64,000 bases of DNA, taken from the NCBI GenBank assembly GCA_963971575.1, contig OZ020615.1, forward strand, positions 64,179,379 to 64,243,378, written 5' to 3'. The stretch's first letter is position 1, and each line of letters opens with the position of its first letter. Below are positions 62,939 through 64,000 of the stretch, piece by piece. The notes beneath the pieces were generated by a model, which saw only the letters and a list, made by a program, of their open reading frames with translations, ran no database searches and was not told the DNA's origin. The stretch is from Liopterus haemorrhoidalis (taxonomy: Eukaryota > Arthropoda > Insecta > Coleoptera > Dytiscidae). The position numbers and the translations under genes are program-made.

Positions 62939-63539
62939 AAGCCATAACTCTGTATCTTTTATAATATAATATTATAGAACCTATGTAGATATAAATTTAA
63001 TTTTTTTAGTAATTAATAAAGGCACACATCCTAGAAACTTGGCAGATTCCTTCTTGGAAATCTGTATACAAAACTAAATCTAGCTAGCTACTGAATTCAT
63101 TTCAAGATAAAATCAATTATTGTATTTTTGGTTACCAAAACCTATATAATTTTACGAGTTTTTTTCTTGTTTTGCAATATTTATGTTAAGATAAGACAGG
63201 AAATTACCAATCAGTAAAAAATGTTGTAAAGATTTAAATTTTAATAATAATAACTTATTAACTGACGTAATCTTATCCGAAAACAATGGGATTTGTTAAT
63301 CTATTTGTTTTTGGATAGCTTAAGATACAGTGACGTAGTCTGGGATAATTTTAGAAGTAAAAAAAGCCCACACGCTCATTCATTGGATTATTTAGTGTAG
63401 TAAAACTGAAAAGCCATTAAAGAAAAAAAACTATGAGTTCTCACTCATTTCAGGATTTCGTAGGATTGCGCTAAACTAGTGCTGCCATCTGGCAACTGAC
63501 GCTTCTATCGTAAAGTTTGACATTTTTTGTCGGTATACG

Positions 63540-64000
63540 TACTCAGAACGTTTTGAAGTCTGAGCGCTATTTGTGTTGTTTACAGTAACTTGAAAAATTT
63601 CATCTCTGCTAAAAATAGAATTAAATCGTGAACATTTCCGAGCGATTATTTTTTACAACTTTCGACGTAGATTAACCCAACAATAGTGCATAGTTGAATT
63701 TAATTCGACTTTTGGCGATTAAGCACCATCAAGGACTACTGTTTATCGATGGTTTGCCGACTTCAATCGTGGCCGTAGTTCGCTTAAGGACGAATTTCGT
63801 GAAGGTCGTCTAAAATCGGTTGTTGTTCCGGAAAACATTGATGCTGTACGTGAACTGATTCTGCAAGATGGTCATGTGACTTATCGTGAGATTGAGGTAT
63901 CCTTGAGCATTAGTGGGACCAGCATACATTCACTATTGCATGAACATTTAGCCGTCAAATTTTTTTGTTCGCGGTGGATCCCGCATAATATGACAATCGG
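63540..64000 (+). pseudogene. mariner transposase N-terminal part, cut by the window edge
   Basis: From about 63640 a plus-strand reading with early stops becomes TTVYRWFADFNRGRSSLKDE, then FREGRLKSVVVPENIDAVRE, YREIEVSLSISGTSIHS and RWIPHNM, the paired HTH domains and linker of a mariner transposase. It is a different lineage from the 61986 element. A relic of the same 5' leader (GCGCTATTTGTGTTGTTTAC) is at about 54912. Confidence 0.8.

Overview
The window is AT-rich, intron-bearing eukaryotic DNA that looks like an insect nuclear genome. Three conserved animal genes are spread over many exons, and most of the remaining sequence is transposon debris (mariner/Tc1 of several lineages, hAT, piggyBac-like, THAP-bearing elements, non-LTR retrotransposon ends, tRNA-derived SINEs and many non-autonomous inverted-repeat elements). 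I cannot name the species.

Host genes. (1) POLQ/mus308, DNA polymerase theta, + strand 5869-18188: eight exons splice in frame into 2,356 codons. (2) CDC5L, the Myb-type Prp19-complex splicing factor, - strand 31132-19100: ten exons splice into 828 codons. (3) A choline-transporter-like gene of the SLC44/CTL2 family, - strand 56986-34045: twelve exons give 689 residues including the true C-terminus, but the first coding exon with the start codon was not found. POLQ and CDC5L converge with about 0.9 kb between their stops. CDC5L and Ctl2 lie in the same orientation with about 2.9 kb between them. All exon joins were derived by hand from GT-AG boundaries and reading-phase agreement.

Layout. 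1-5.6 kb: SINE-like repeat, TTAA element, hAT transposase fossil, TIR element with a nested MITE. 5.6-18.2 kb: POLQ, with a palindromic E2F-type site upstream and transposons in introns 2, 4 and 7. 19.1-31.1 kb: CDC5L; its introns hold a 2.4-kb inverted 48-bp minisatellite, a three-level transposon nest, a THAP element and an almost complete DD41D mariner-like element. 31.1-34.0 kb: MITEs, an 87-bp tandem repeat, and an element carrying THAP-like and SWIM-family fragments. 34.0-57.0 kb: Ctl2 with large transposon-filled introns. 57-64 kb: probably the Ctl2 5' intron or upstream region, with a MITE interrupted by a SINE and by a 704-bp palindrome, a piggyBac-like MITE and two mariner remnants.

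Family names used here. A: about 406 bp, TIR CAGTCTGTTCCAAACGG, TA duplication (6 copies). B: about 180 bp, TIR ATCTGTCTCATTTTG (3 copies). C: about 1.1 kb, end TCAGATCAATTCTGTA (3 copies plus an end). D: about 405 bp, TIR CCGGGTGAATTATTTAA, TA duplication (3 copies). E: about 600 bp, TIR TACCCTTTTCACACTAGA (3 copies). F: GGCCACCACAGGACCGACCG repeat with a CAGA microsatellite (several copies).

The most unusual structures are the inverted minisatellite in a CDC5L intron, the paired THAP/SWIM element, the conserved unknown ORF inside a TIR element, the repeat-rich POLQ linker, and several transposon ends within a few tens of bases of splice sites.
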